Assembly (NCBI GenBank): GCA_964483245.1
Contig: CAZABP010000049.1
Span: 1-33,591 of the forward strand
Reading direction: 5' to 3'
DNA: 33,591 bases
Source: CAZABP01 sp964483245
GTDB lineage: Bacteria; Planctomycetota; UBA1135; UBA2386
Part shown: positions 1 to 7,806 of the stretch, piece by piece
How the letters are laid out: the number at the start of each line of letters is the position of its first letter
How positions within the stretch are numbered: position 1 is the stretch's first letter
Notes under the pieces: generated by a model
What the model was told of the DNA's origin: nothing
What the model saw: only the letters and a program-made list of their open reading frames with translations
Database searches by the model: none
Translations under genes and position numbers: made by a program

Positions 1-431
1 ACCGGGATGTCGAAGAACCCCTGGATCTGCGCCGCGTGCAGGTCGACCGACACGACCCGGTCCGCCCCGGCGGTCGTGATCAGGTTCGCGACGAGCTTGG
101 CGTTGATCGGGACGCGCCCTTCGTCTTTGCGGTCCTTGCGGGCATAGCCGAAGTACGGCACCACCGCCGTGATCCGGTCGGCCGACGAGCGGCGCAAGCA
201 GTCGCAGAACGACAGCAGCTCGAACAGATGCTCGTGGACCGGCGGGCAGGTCGGCTGCACGACGAACACGTCGGCGCCGCGCACGTCGCATTCCACCTTC
301 AGGTTGATCTCGCCGTCGGGGAAGCGCTCGAGCTGGACCGGCCCGAGCGGGATCCCCAGGTGAGCGCAGATGTCGCGCGCGAGCTGCGGGTGCGCGGTAC
401 CGGCGAAGATCCGCAGGCGGTCGCCTCTCAT
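1..431 (-). CDS. prs: Ribose-phosphate pyrophosphokinase (partial, C-terminus outside window)
   Basis: Makes PRPP from ribose 5-phosphate and ATP in the cytoplasm, feeding purine, pyrimidine, histidine and NAD synthesis. The first 143 residues are visible. They show the N-terminal PRS signatures: FPDGE at 37-41, PYFGYARKDRK at 92-102 and VDLHAAQIQGFFD at 129-141. The PRPP-binding loop and the C-terminal half lie beyond the window edge. The ATG start overlaps the glmU stop as ATGA (431-428), so translation is probably coupled to glmU. The glmU-prs pair is a familiar arrangement in several bacterial phyla and links two uses of phosphosugars. Nothing unusual is seen in the visible part. Confidence 0.95.
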   Translation of the reverse strand, partial: MRGDRLRIFAGTAHPQLARDICAHLGIPLGPVQLERFPDGEINLKVECDVRGADVFVVQPTCPPVHEHLFELLSFCDCLRRSSADRITAVVPYFGYARKDRKDEGRVPINAKLVANLITTAGADRVVSVDLHAAQIQGFFDIP

Positions 432-1705
432 GCGTTCCCTCCGCTCGGGCGTTGCAGCTTGCGCGCCGGCACGCCTACCCAGACTTCGCCGGGGCCGATC
501 TCGCTGCGCCGGGTCACGATCGCACCGGCGCCGGTCGTGGCGCGCGCGCCGACCTGGACCGGCGCGACGAGCACGGTGCCGCTGCCGATGAAGGCGCCGT
601 CGCCGATCTCGGTGCGGTGTTTGTGCTTGCCGTCGTAGTTCGCCGTGATCGTGCCGGCGCCGATGTTGGCGCGCTCGCCGATCGACGTGTCGCCGAGATA
701 GGTCAGGTGCTTCGCCTTCGTGTGCGCGCCGACCTGCGCATTCTTCGCCTCGACGAAGTTGCCGATCTCGGCGCCGTCCGCGAGCTGCGTGCCGGCGCGC
801 AGATGCGCGAACGGCCCGACCTCGCAGCCGCGCCCGATCCGCACGCCGCTGCGCAGGACGGTGCAGGGCAGGATCCGCGTCTCCGGGCCGATCGCGACGT
901 CCCAGTCGATGAACGTCGTGGCCGGGTCCTCGATGACGACGCCGGCGGCGAGGTGGCGCAGCAGGATCCGCTCTTGCATGACCTGGCGGACCAAGGCGAG
1001 GTCGGCGAGGCTGTTGACGCCGAGCGCCTCCCGTGCGTCCTCGAGCAGCAGTCCGCGCACCGGCTGGCCGGCCTGCACGAAGTGATCGACGGCTGCAGTC
1101 AGGTACAGCTCGCGCTGCGCGTTGCGGTCGTCGAGCGACGCCAGCGCCGGCCACAGCGCCGCAAGGTCGAAGCAGTAGAAGCCGGCGTTGATCTCGTCGA
1201 CCAGCCGCTCGTCGTCGGTGCAATCGGCCTCTTCGCGGATCGCGCGGAGGTTCTCCTCCTGCTCCGGGTCGCGCAGCACACGGCCGAGGCCGGTCGGTTC
1301 CTCGACGAGCGCCGTCAGCAGCGCGGCCGGGGCGTCGCCGCGGGCTTCGCGCAGGTCGCGCAACGACGCGGCGGTGATCAGCGGGCCGTCGCCGTTCAGG
1401 ACCATCAGGTCGCCGTCGAACCCCTCCAACTGCGCGAGCGCCTGCTGGACCGCGTGCCCGGTGCCGCGCGGGGAGCCCTGGTCGACGCAGCGGACGCCGG
1501 GGCGGCCGGCAACGGCACGCTCGACCTGTTCGCGGCCATGGTGCACGACCACGACGGTCTGCACCGGTGCGAGCTGGGCCACCTCGTCGAGGATCGTCGC
1601 CAGCAGCGTGCGACCGCAGAGCGGGAGCAACACCTTGGGCGTGCCGATCTTGGTTCGTTTGCCAAGACCGGCCGCGAGGACGACGACGGCCAGCGGGCGC
1701 GACAT
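428..1705 (-). CDS. glmU: Bifunctional UDP-GlcNAc pyrophosphorylase / GlcN-1-P acetyltransferase
   Basis: Acetylates glucosamine 1-phosphate and then uridylylates it to UDP-GlcNAc, the precursor of peptidoglycan, lipid A and other glycans. The N-terminal nucleotidyltransferase domain opens with LAAGLGKRTKIGTPKVLLPL, which is the sugar-nucleotide loop. The C-terminal left-handed beta-helix carries HLTYLGD (His about 333) and NIGAGTITANYDG, the acetyltransferase core. At 425 residues it is a little shorter than the E. coli enzyme (456). The ATG at 1705 was chosen because it lies two residues before the nucleotide-binding strand; an in-frame ATG at 1738 would add 11 residues without similarity. 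No clear Shine-Dalgarno precedes either. Probably first gene of a glmU-prs operon. Confidence 0.93.
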   Translation of the reverse strand: MSRPLAVVVLAAGLGKRTKIGTPKVLLPLCGRTLLATILDEVAQLAPVQTVVVVHHGREQVERAVAGRPGVRCVDQGSPRGTGHAVQQALAQLEGFDGDLMVLNGDGPLITAASLRDLREARGDAPAALLTALVEEPTGLGRVLRDPEQEENLRAIREEADCTDDERLVDEINAGFYCFDLAALWPALASLDDRNAQRELYLTAAVDHFVQAGQPVRGLLLEDAREALGVNSLADLALVRQVMQERILLRHLAAGVVIEDPATTFIDWDVAIGPETRILPCTVLRSGVRIGRGCEVGPFAHLRAGTQLADGAEIGNFVEAKNAQVGAHTKAKHLTYLGDTSIGERANIGAGTITANYDGKHKHRTEIGDGAFIGSGTVLVAPVQVGARATTGAGAIVTRRSEIGPGEVWVGVPARKLQRPSGGNA

Positions 1706-1760
1706 GAAGGGGGACGCGGCGGGCGAGCCGCGCCGCAATGAGGGGCGGGGATCATGCGGA

Positions 1761-1787
1761 GGCCGGCCGGGGGGGTCAAGGCCGGCC
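1761..1787 (-). terminator. GC hairpin, possible terminator of the b562-like gene
   Basis: Two perfect copies of the self-complementary octamer GGCCGGCC (1761-1768 and 1780-1787) can pair around an 11-base loop. The structure lies 36 bases beyond the stop of the minus-strand cytochrome-like gene. No U-tract follows, so an intrinsic terminator is only a possibility. Confidence 0.3.
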
Positions 1788-1822
1788 GCAGGCCCCCGCG
1801 CGGCCGGCGTCCGGCGACGCGC

Positions 1823-2302
1823 TCACCAGTCCCGCTTCGCCTTGTAGCGGTCGTGGCCGGCCTTCTTGGTGTCGTCCATCGCCGCGATCAGCTCGAGCGC
1901 CGCTGGCATGCGTTGCTCGAGCACGGCGACTTCCAGCTCGAACAGCTGGCCGAGCAGCACGTGCATCTGCTTGCGGAACCCGAGCAGGAACTCCGCGCGC
2001 TGGTCGGCCGGAACCTCGTCGAGCCTGGATGGGTGCAGCGTTTTCGCCGCCAGCGCGAGCTGTTGCAGCTCTTCGATCCGTGGCAGCGGCGGGTGTTCCG
2101 CGTGCGGCGCCTCGAGCAGACGACGGAGTGCTTTCAGGCGCGTGTTGAACGCCTTCATCGTCCCCTTCAGCGTCGGCTCCTCGGCGGGGGCGGCGGCGGT
2201 GGCGGTGGCGGTCCGCGCCGGCGGCTGCGGATCCTGCAGCAGCGGCAGCGGGAGTGCGAACAGCAACGGGAGTACGAACAGCGGACGGGAGGGGATGCGC
2301 AT
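1823..2302 (-). CDS. Secreted cytochrome b562-like four-helix protein
   Basis: A 159-residue exported protein. Residues 1-22 form a hydrophobic signal peptide, followed by a Pro/Ala/Thr-rich linker (about 23-44). The remainder reads like a cytochrome b562 four-helix bundle: GTMKAFNTRLKAL near the start, a middle helix with GFRKQMHVLLGQL at 109-120, and a final helix ending KKAGHDRYK. Met49 and His150 fall where the b562 heme ligands (N-terminal Met, C-terminal His) are expected. There is no CxxCH, so a covalent c-type heme is not predicted. Family assignment is by eye. A role in periplasmic electron transfer or heme binding is inferred. The ATG at 2302 was preferred over upstream in-frame starts because it begins the signal peptide. 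It lies divergent to the EamA gene, 49 bases away. Confidence 0.6.
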   Translation of the reverse strand: MRIPSRPLFVLPLLFALPLPLLQDPQPPARTATATAAAPAEEPTLKGTMKAFNTRLKALRRLLEAPHAEHPPLPRIEELQQLALAAKTLHPSRLDEVPADQRAEFLLGFRKQMHVLLGQLFELEVAVLEQRMPAALELIAAMDDTKKAGHDRYKAKRDW

Positions 2303-2351
2303 CGGGTCTGGAGGAGCCAACGGGAAACGTGGGTAGCCTACCGCGCCGCCC

Positions 2352-3188
2352 GTGCCGTCACCCGCCACCGCCCGCTGGCTCCTGGTCGCGACCGCCGTCC
2401 TGTTCTCGACCGGGGGCGGGGCGATCAAGGCGTGCCAGTTCGACGCGTTCACGATCGCTGCGTTCCGCTCGGCGATCGCCGCGCTGCTGCTGCTCGCGAT
2501 CGCACCACCGTCGCGGCACCTGCGGTCGCTGCGGCCCTGGGTCGTCGCCATCGGTTATGCCGCGACGATGGTGCTGTTCGTCAATGCCAACAAGCTGACG
2601 ACCGCCGCCAACACGATCTATCTGCAGTCGACGGCGCCGCTGTATCTCGTGCTGCTGGCGCCGCTGCTGCTCGCCGAGCGGCCGTCGCGCGCCGACCTGC
2701 AGACGCTGCCGCTGTTCCTGGCGGCCGTCGTGTGCTGTTTCCTCGGCGCCGAGCAGCCGCAGGAATCGGCGCCGCAGCCGCTGCTCGGCAACGTGCTCGC
2801 CGTCTGCAGCGGGGTCTGCTGGGCGCTGACGCTGATCGGGCTGCGCAGCATGGCGCGCCAGCCGCACGGCGCCTGGCCCGCGGTCGTCGCCGGCAACGTC
2901 GTCGCGTGCCTGATGGCGGCGCCGGGCGCGTTCCCGCTCGGCCCGCACGGCCCGGTCGACTGGCTCGTCGTCGTGTATCTGGGGCTGTTCCAGATCGGGA
3001 TCGCCTACGCGTGCATGAGCCACGCGCTGCCGGCCGTGCCGGCATTCGAGGCGGCGCTGATCCTGCTGATCGAGCCGGTGTTGAACCCGTTCTGGGCGTT
3101 CGTGATCGAAGGGGAGACGCCGTCGGTCTGGTCGATCGGCGGCGGCGTGCTGATCCTGGTCGGGCTGGCGGTGCGCGCGCGCTTGTGA
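2352..3188 (+). CDS. EamA/DMT-superfamily permease
   Basis: A 278-residue integral membrane protein, the normal length for a drug/metabolite transporter with two EamA repeats and about ten membrane helices. The first repeat includes an Arg in AAFRSAIAALLLLAIAPP; the second contains ALILLIEPVLNPFWAFVIEG, a typical EamA signature (EP..N..WAF..GE). Such carriers export or import amino acids, nucleosides or other small metabolites; the substrate cannot be read from sequence. The start is GTG at 2352, giving a short N-terminus directly before helix one. It ends 32 bases before the isocitrate dehydrogenase start on the same strand, so the two may share a transcript, although there is no obvious functional link. 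Confidence 0.85.
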   Translation: MPSPATARWLLVATAVLFSTGGGAIKACQFDAFTIAAFRSAIAALLLLAIAPPSRHLRSLRPWVVAIGYAATMVLFVNANKLTTAANTIYLQSTAPLYLVLLAPLLLAERPSRADLQTLPLFLAAVVCCFLGAEQPQESAPQPLLGNVLAVCSGVCWALTLIGLRSMARQPHGAWPAVVAGNVVACLMAAPGAFPLGPHGPVDWLVVVYLGLFQIGIAYACMSHALPAVPAFEAALILLIEPVLNPFWAFVIEGETPSVWSIGGGVLILVGLAVRARL

Positions 3189-3220
3189 AGCAGGGGCCGG
3201 GTCCCTCTGATCCGCGCCGC

Positions 3221-4636
3221 ATGCGCACGACGGTCACGCTGCTGCCTGGCGACGGAATCGGCCCCGAGTGCACGCGCGCCGTACAGCGTGTGTTCGCCGC
3301 GGCCGGCGCGCCGATCGATTGGGAGGAATGCGAAGCGGGCGGGCGCTCGTTCGCGCGCGGGGTTGCGAGCGGCGTGCCACCGGAGACCGCGGCGTCGATC
3401 GAACGCACGCGCCTCGCATTGAAGGGACCGCTGGAGACGCCGGTCGGCCGCGGCGAACGCAGCGCGAACGTAACGCTGCGGATGATGTTCGAGCTGTACG
3501 GCAACGTGCGGCCGACGCTGCTGCTGCCCGGCGTGCAGTCGGTGTTCGCCGGCCGCCCGATCGATCTCGTGCTGGTGCGGGAGAACGTCGAGGACCTGTA
3601 TGCCGGGATCGAACACATGCAGACGCCCGGCGTCGCGCAGGCGCTGAAGCTGGTGACCGCGAAGGGCTGCGACAAGATCGTGCGGCTGGCGTTCGCGCTG
3701 GCGCAGGCGCAGGGTCGCCGGCGCGTGACCTGTGTCACCAAGGCGAACATCCTGAAGCTGACCGAAGGGATGCTGCAGCGGACGTTCGCGGCGATTGCAC
3801 CGGAGTATCCGGAGATCACCACGGATCACATGCTCGTCGACAACTGCGCGCACCAGCTCGTGCGGCGGCCGGAGCAGTTCGACGTGTTGGTGATGACCAA
3901 CATGAATGGCGACATCCTCAGCGATCTCGCGGCCGGGCTCGCCGGCGGGCTCGGGCTCGCGCCGTCGGCCAACCTCGGGGATGGGATCGCGATGTTCGAA
4001 GCGGTGCACGGCTCCGCGCCGGACATCGCCGGACAGGACAAGGCGAATCCGACCGCGATGCTGCTCGCCGGCGTCATGCTGCTCCGGCATCTCGGTCTGC
4101 ATGCGCTGGCGACCGACATCGAGCATGCGCTGATCCTGACGTTCGAACAGGGGACGCATGTGACCGGCGACATGGCGCGGCGCGGACCTGGGGTCGGCAC
4201 CAGCGAGTTCACCGAGGCGGTCACCGCGAAGCTGGGACAGCGCTCGCCGCACTGGGGCGAGCGGCAGATGGCACCGCTCGCGCTGCCTCGCCGCGACCGG
4301 CCGATCGCGATGGCGGCGCCGGTGACGGCGGGATCGGAGGCTGTGCGGCGCGACCGCGGCGCGGACGTGTTCGTCGAGTGCACCTTGCAGCCGGATGCGC
4401 TCGCGCGCGAACTCGAGGAGTTGCTGCGTGGATCACCGCTGCAGCTCGAGGAGATCGGCAATCGCGGCGCGATCGTGCACCCGCCGCGCGCCCGTGCCGA
4501 TCTCGTGGATCACTTCCGCTGCCGCATCCTGATGCGCGACCCGGCCGCAACGCTGGACGAGGGCGCCCTGCTCGCGTTTCTGCAGCGGCTCGGCCAGCGC
4601 CATCGCTGGATGCATGTTGAGAAGGTGATGGGGTAG
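3221..4636 (+). CDS. icd: Isocitrate dehydrogenase, long form with C-terminal domain
   Basis: TCA-cycle enzyme that oxidatively decarboxylates isocitrate to 2-oxoglutarate. Residues 1-340 are the catalytic core: LLPGDGIGPE (7-16), the substrate-binding segment around Ser81 (RSANVTLRMMFELYGNVRP), RENVEDLYAG with Tyr127, the VTKAN lysine at 174, acidic metal ligands near Asp207, Asp231 and Asp235, and the cofactor motif EAVHGSAPDIAGQDKANPTA (260-279). A further domain of about 100 residues (about 373-471) follows. It resembles the extension of Thermus/Rickettsia-type enzymes and gives a comparable total length (471 against about 496). The alternative HicDH/3-IPM dehydrogenase assignment is less likely because of the extension and the S.N..LR pattern. 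NAD or NADP preference was not determined. The open frame continues far upstream, but homology starts at the ATG at 3221. Confidence 0.88.
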   Translation: MRTTVTLLPGDGIGPECTRAVQRVFAAAGAPIDWEECEAGGRSFARGVASGVPPETAASIERTRLALKGPLETPVGRGERSANVTLRMMFELYGNVRPTLLLPGVQSVFAGRPIDLVLVRENVEDLYAGIEHMQTPGVAQALKLVTAKGCDKIVRLAFALAQAQGRRRVTCVTKANILKLTEGMLQRTFAAIAPEYPEITTDHMLVDNCAHQLVRRPEQFDVLVMTNMNGDILSDLAAGLAGGLGLAPSANLGDGIAMFEAVHGSAPDIAGQDKANPTAMLLAGVMLLRHLGLHALATDIEHALILTFEQGTHVTGDMARRGPGVGTSEFTEAVTAKLGQRSPHWGERQMAPLALPRRDRPIAMAAPVTAGSEAVRRDRGADVFVECTLQPDALARELEELLRGSPLQLEEIGNRGAIVHPPRARADLVDHFRCRILMRDPAATLDEGALLAFLQRLGQRHRWMHVEKVMG

Positions 4637-4650
4637 GGGAGGGGGAAGGG
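4630..4650 (+). other. G-quadruplex motif across the isocitrate dehydrogenase stop codon
   Basis: Four G-runs (4630-4633, 4636-4639, 4641-4645, 4648-4650) are separated by loops of only two, one and two bases. The TAG stop (4634-4636) forms the first loop and part of the second run. This fits the standard G3+N1-7 rule with very short loops, on the coding (mRNA) strand. A role in 3'-end formation is inference. Confidence 0.6.
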
Positions 4651-4669
4651 TTGAACGGGAATGGTGCGG

Positions 4670-4689
4670 GCTCGGGCCCGGGCCCGGGC
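4670..4689 (+). terminator. Perfect GC palindrome, possible transcription end signal
   Basis: The 14-base core CGGGCCCGGGCCCG (4673-4686) is its own reverse complement and extends to about 20 bases with one wobble pair. It sits 34 bases after the isocitrate dehydrogenase stop, just after the G-quadruplex motif. No T-tract follows. The rest of 4690-4847 is G-rich with no gene seen. Confidence 0.35.
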
Positions 4690-4847
4690 TTGGGATGGGC
4701 GAGGCAAGGGAAGGGAGATGGGGTGAAAAGCTCTCAGGCGTGGTGGGTTGGGGGGCGGGCACATAGAAAGTCGCGTGCTGGTCGCCGCAGGTCGTGAGCC
4801 CACGGCGGCCGCATCTCCACCTGGTACGCGACTGCCCCGAGGTTTCG

Positions 4848-6542
4848 ATGATCCGTCTGTCTCTTCCGTTTTTCCTGGTCGCGATGCCGACCGTGCTCGC
4901 GGCGTCCTTGGCGGCGCAGCGCGCGGAGCCATCCGCGGGTGATCTGCGGCGCAGCGGGACGGTGCGGTTTCCGGTCACCTGCGAGGCTGCGGTCGCGGAG
5001 GACTTCCAGACTGCGGTCGCGCTGCTGCACTCGTTCTTCTACGACGAGGCGCGGCGCCGCTTCGAAGACATCGCGCGGCGTGATCCGGGCTGTGCGATGG
5101 CGTGGTGGGGCGTGGCGATGACGTGGTACCACCCGCTGTGGACGCCGCCGACACCCGGCGAGATCGCGATGGGCAGGGCGGCGACGGCGAAGGCGAAGGC
5201 GATCGGGGGGAAGAGCGCGGTGGAGGCCGGGTTCATCGCCGCAATCGACGTGTTCTTCGGCGACGACGGAGTGAGTCCGGCACCAGCGTCCATGCCGCAA
5301 CCGGCGACGGCGCTTGCGAGCTCGTGCCACGGACCGCGCGCGCACAGCGCGCGGGCGGAGCGGTTCCTGACGGCGCTCGAACGGCTGACCCAGGCACATC
5401 CCAACGAACTCGAAGCGACGTTGTTCTACACGCTCGCGCTGCTCGGTACGGCGCCGCCGACGGACAAGGAGTATCGCAACCAACTGCGCGCTGCCGCGAT
5501 CCTCGAGCCGTTGTTCGAGCAGCATCCCGACCACCCCGGGATCGCGCACTACCTGATCCACGCGCTCGACTATCCGACGCTGGCCGCGCGCGCGCTGCCG
5601 GCCGCGCGCCGCTACGACGACATCGCGCCATGGGTGCCGCACGTGCTGCACATGCCGTCGCACATCTACACGCGCCTGGGGATGTGGGATGAATCGATCG
5701 CTGCGAATCGCGCGTCCTCGGCAGCGGCGCGCGACCATGCGGCGCGGGTCTACGACGGGGCGTCGACGATGGACGACCTGCACGCGATGGATTACCTGAT
5801 GTTCGCGTACCTGCAGACCGCGCGCGACGCCGAGGCGGATGCCGTGCGACACGACCTCGCCGCCGTGCGCAACATCGTCCCGGGGAACGACTTCGCGGCC
5901 GCGTATGCGCTGGGTGCGATCCCAGCGCGGTACGTGCTGGAGCGGCGCGACTGGAAGGCGGCCGCGACGCTGGAGGTACCCAAGCCGGACTTCCTGCAGG
6001 CGTTCCCGTTCGCGGTCGCGCACATCGAGTTCGCGCGCGCAGTCGGTGCGAGCCGCTCAGGCGACGTGCCGGCCGCCAAGGCCGCCGTCGCGCAGCTCGC
6101 GGCGTTGCGCGAGCAGCTGACCGAGCCGAAGTTCCAATGGTGGATCGGGCAGATCGAGATCCAGCGGCTGGCCGCCGCCGGCTGGCTCGCGCAGGCCGAA
6201 GGGGACGCGGCGCAGGCGGAGCAATCGCTGCGCAAAGCCGCCGAGCTCGAAGACCAGTCCGGCACGCACCCGGTCACACCAGGCCAGATCCTGCCGGCGC
6301 GCGAGCAGCTCGGCGATCTGCTGCTGTTGCTCGACCGGCCGGCCGACGCGTTGGTCGAGTACGAACGGTCGCTCGAGGCGTTCCCGCGCCGATTCCACAG
6401 CCACCATGGCGCCGGCCTCGCAGCCGAACGCTGCGGCAAGCCGGACGTCGCCCGCCGCCATTACGAGGCCCTGCTCGCGATGGCCGGCGACGGCAACGGC
6501 CGCCGCGAGGAGCTCGCGCGCGCCCGCGCGCAGCTCCGCTGA
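4848..6542 (+). CDS. Secreted tetratricopeptide-repeat protein
   Basis: A 564-residue exported protein. Residues 1-23 are a signal peptide ending near LAAQ. Helical TPR-type repeats follow: one near the mature start (LLHSFFYDEARRRFEDIARRD), others around ERLTQAHPNELEATLFYTLA, and a clear pair at the C-terminus (LLLLDRPADALVEYERSL, then AERCGKPDVARRHYEALLAM). A conserved-looking His-rich segment, HPDHPGIAHYLIHALDYP, is typical of a family of large periplasmic TPR proteins that I know from Acidobacteria and related phyla without an assigned role. It is probably a protein-interaction scaffold. The ATG at 4848 was chosen because it starts the signal peptide; an in-frame ATG at 4794 would place 18 hydrophilic residues before it. 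It converges on the acyl-CoA dehydrogenase with 21 bases between the stops. Confidence 0.75.
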   Translation: MIRLSLPFFLVAMPTVLAASLAAQRAEPSAGDLRRSGTVRFPVTCEAAVAEDFQTAVALLHSFFYDEARRRFEDIARRDPGCAMAWWGVAMTWYHPLWTPPTPGEIAMGRAATAKAKAIGGKSAVEAGFIAAIDVFFGDDGVSPAPASMPQPATALASSCHGPRAHSARAERFLTALERLTQAHPNELEATLFYTLALLGTAPPTDKEYRNQLRAAAILEPLFEQHPDHPGIAHYLIHALDYPTLAARALPAARRYDDIAPWVPHVLHMPSHIYTRLGMWDESIAANRASSAAARDHAARVYDGASTMDDLHAMDYLMFAYLQTARDAEADAVRHDLAAVRNIVPGNDFAAAYALGAIPARYVLERRDWKAAATLEVPKPDFLQAFPFAVAHIEFARAVGASRSGDVPAAKAAVAQLAALREQLTEPKFQWWIGQIEIQRLAAAGWLAQAEGDAAQAEQSLRKAAELEDQSGTHPVTPGQILPAREQLGDLLLLLDRPADALVEYERSLEAFPRRFHSHHGAGLAAERCGKPDVARRHYEALLAMAGDGNGRREELARARAQLR

Positions 6543-6563
6543 ACCGGCGAGACCCCTGCGTGC

Positions 6564-7712
6564 TCAGACCCCGTCGCGCAGCAGCGAACGCGCGATCACG
6601 AGGCGCTGGATCTCACTGGTGCCTTCGTAGATCCGGTTGACGCGCGAGTCGCGATACATGCGCTCGACGGCGTACTCCTTGGAGTAGCCATACCCGCCGT
6701 GGATCTGCACGGCGCGGTCGACGATCCGATCCAGCGCCTCGCTGCAGAACAGCTTGACGATCGCGCTCTGGCGCGAGAACGGCTGCTGCTGATCGCACAT
6801 CCACGCGGTGCGGTAGAGCAGACTCTCCATCGCGTAGATCTCACTGCCGCAGTCGGCCAGCATGTGCTGGATCGCCTGCTGCTCGGCGATCGGCTTGCCG
6901 AACGCGATGCGCTCGCCGGCGTAGCGCAGCGAGATCGCGAGCGCCTCCTTGGACGCGCCGAGGCAATTGGCCCCCAGCGTCAGGCGCCCGCGGTCCAGCG
7001 TCTGCATCGCGACCTTGAATCCGTCGCCTGGCTTGCCGAGCAGATTCGCAGCCGGCACGCGGACGTCCTGGAAGTGGATCTCGACCGTCGTCGAGCCGCA
7101 CTGGCCCATCTTCTCTTCCGGCTTGCCGACGCTGAAACCGGGCGTCTCCGTCTCGACCACGAACGCCGAGATCCCCTTCGCACCGGCCGACTTGTCGGTG
7201 GCGCAGAACGTCACGATCACGTCGGCGAAGTCGCCGTTCGTGATCCAGATCTTGCTGCCGTTCAGGATCCAGTCGTCGCCGTCGCGGACCGCAGTCATCT
7301 GCATGTTGGCCGCGTCCGAGCCGGACTGCGGCTCGGTCAGCGCATAGGCGGCCCACAACTTTCCCTCGCACAGCGGCGGCAGCCAGCGCCGCTTCTGCTC
7401 CTCGCTCCCGGCGACATGGATCGCGGTGGCGCCGATCGACGTGTGGCCGCCGCAGACGACGGCCGTCGAGAAGCAGCCGCGGGTGATCTCCTCCATGAAC
7501 ACGCACAACCCGAGCTCGCCGAAGCCGCCGCCACCGTACTCCTCCGGGAACGGGATCCCGAGGAACCCGAGCTCACGGATCTGCTCGAGCAGCGGCTTGG
7601 GGATCGCATGGTCGCGATCGATCTGCGCGGCGAGCGGGCGGACCTCCGCGTCGACGAATTCGCGGACGGTCTGGCGGAGCATCTCGTGCTCCTCGGGGAA
7701 CGTGAAGTCCAT
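6564..7712 (-). CDS. Acyl-CoA dehydrogenase
   Basis: FAD enzyme that inserts the alpha-beta double bond into acyl-CoA substrates and passes electrons to electron-transfer flavoprotein. At 382 residues it has the normal family length. Signatures include the FAD/substrate segment YALTEPQSGSDAANMQM, the GSKIWITNG strand, and the C-terminal RIYEGTSEIQR. That last motif supplies the catalytic base Glu363, as in short/medium-chain and many branched-chain members. Substrate chain length cannot be assigned. No ETF or other beta-oxidation gene is nearby, so context does not help. The ATG at 7712 gives the usual MDFTFPEEHEMLR beginning. It is divergent from the capsule-like gene, with 94 bases between starts. 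Confidence 0.92.
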   Translation of the reverse strand: MDFTFPEEHEMLRQTVREFVDAEVRPLAAQIDRDHAIPKPLLEQIRELGFLGIPFPEEYGGGGFGELGLCVFMEEITRGCFSTAVVCGGHTSIGATAIHVAGSEEQKRRWLPPLCEGKLWAAYALTEPQSGSDAANMQMTAVRDGDDWILNGSKIWITNGDFADVIVTFCATDKSAGAKGISAFVVETETPGFSVGKPEEKMGQCGSTTVEIHFQDVRVPAANLLGKPGDGFKVAMQTLDRGRLTLGANCLGASKEALAISLRYAGERIAFGKPIAEQQAIQHMLADCGSEIYAMESLLYRTAWMCDQQQPFSRQSAIVKLFCSEALDRIVDRAVQIHGGYGYSKEYAVERMYRDSRVNRIYEGTSEIQRLVIARSLLRDGV

Positions 7713-7806
7713 GCTGCGGTGCTACCGGCGGAAAAGCGCGCGATCGTGCGCGCGGCCCGGCCGGCGATCAAGCGCGGCCCGCCGGTCGGTCGATCACGCG
7801 CGATGG

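Noticed and set aside
452..1741. 429-residue frame antisense to glmU
   Set aside because: It mirrors glmU codon bias in a GC-rich genome; the translation has no recognisable domain.
1754..3220. Open reading frame running upstream of isocitrate dehydrogenase in the same frame
   Set aside because: It crosses the b562-like gene and the EamA gene in other frames, has low-complexity Arg-rich translation, and homology starts only at 3221.
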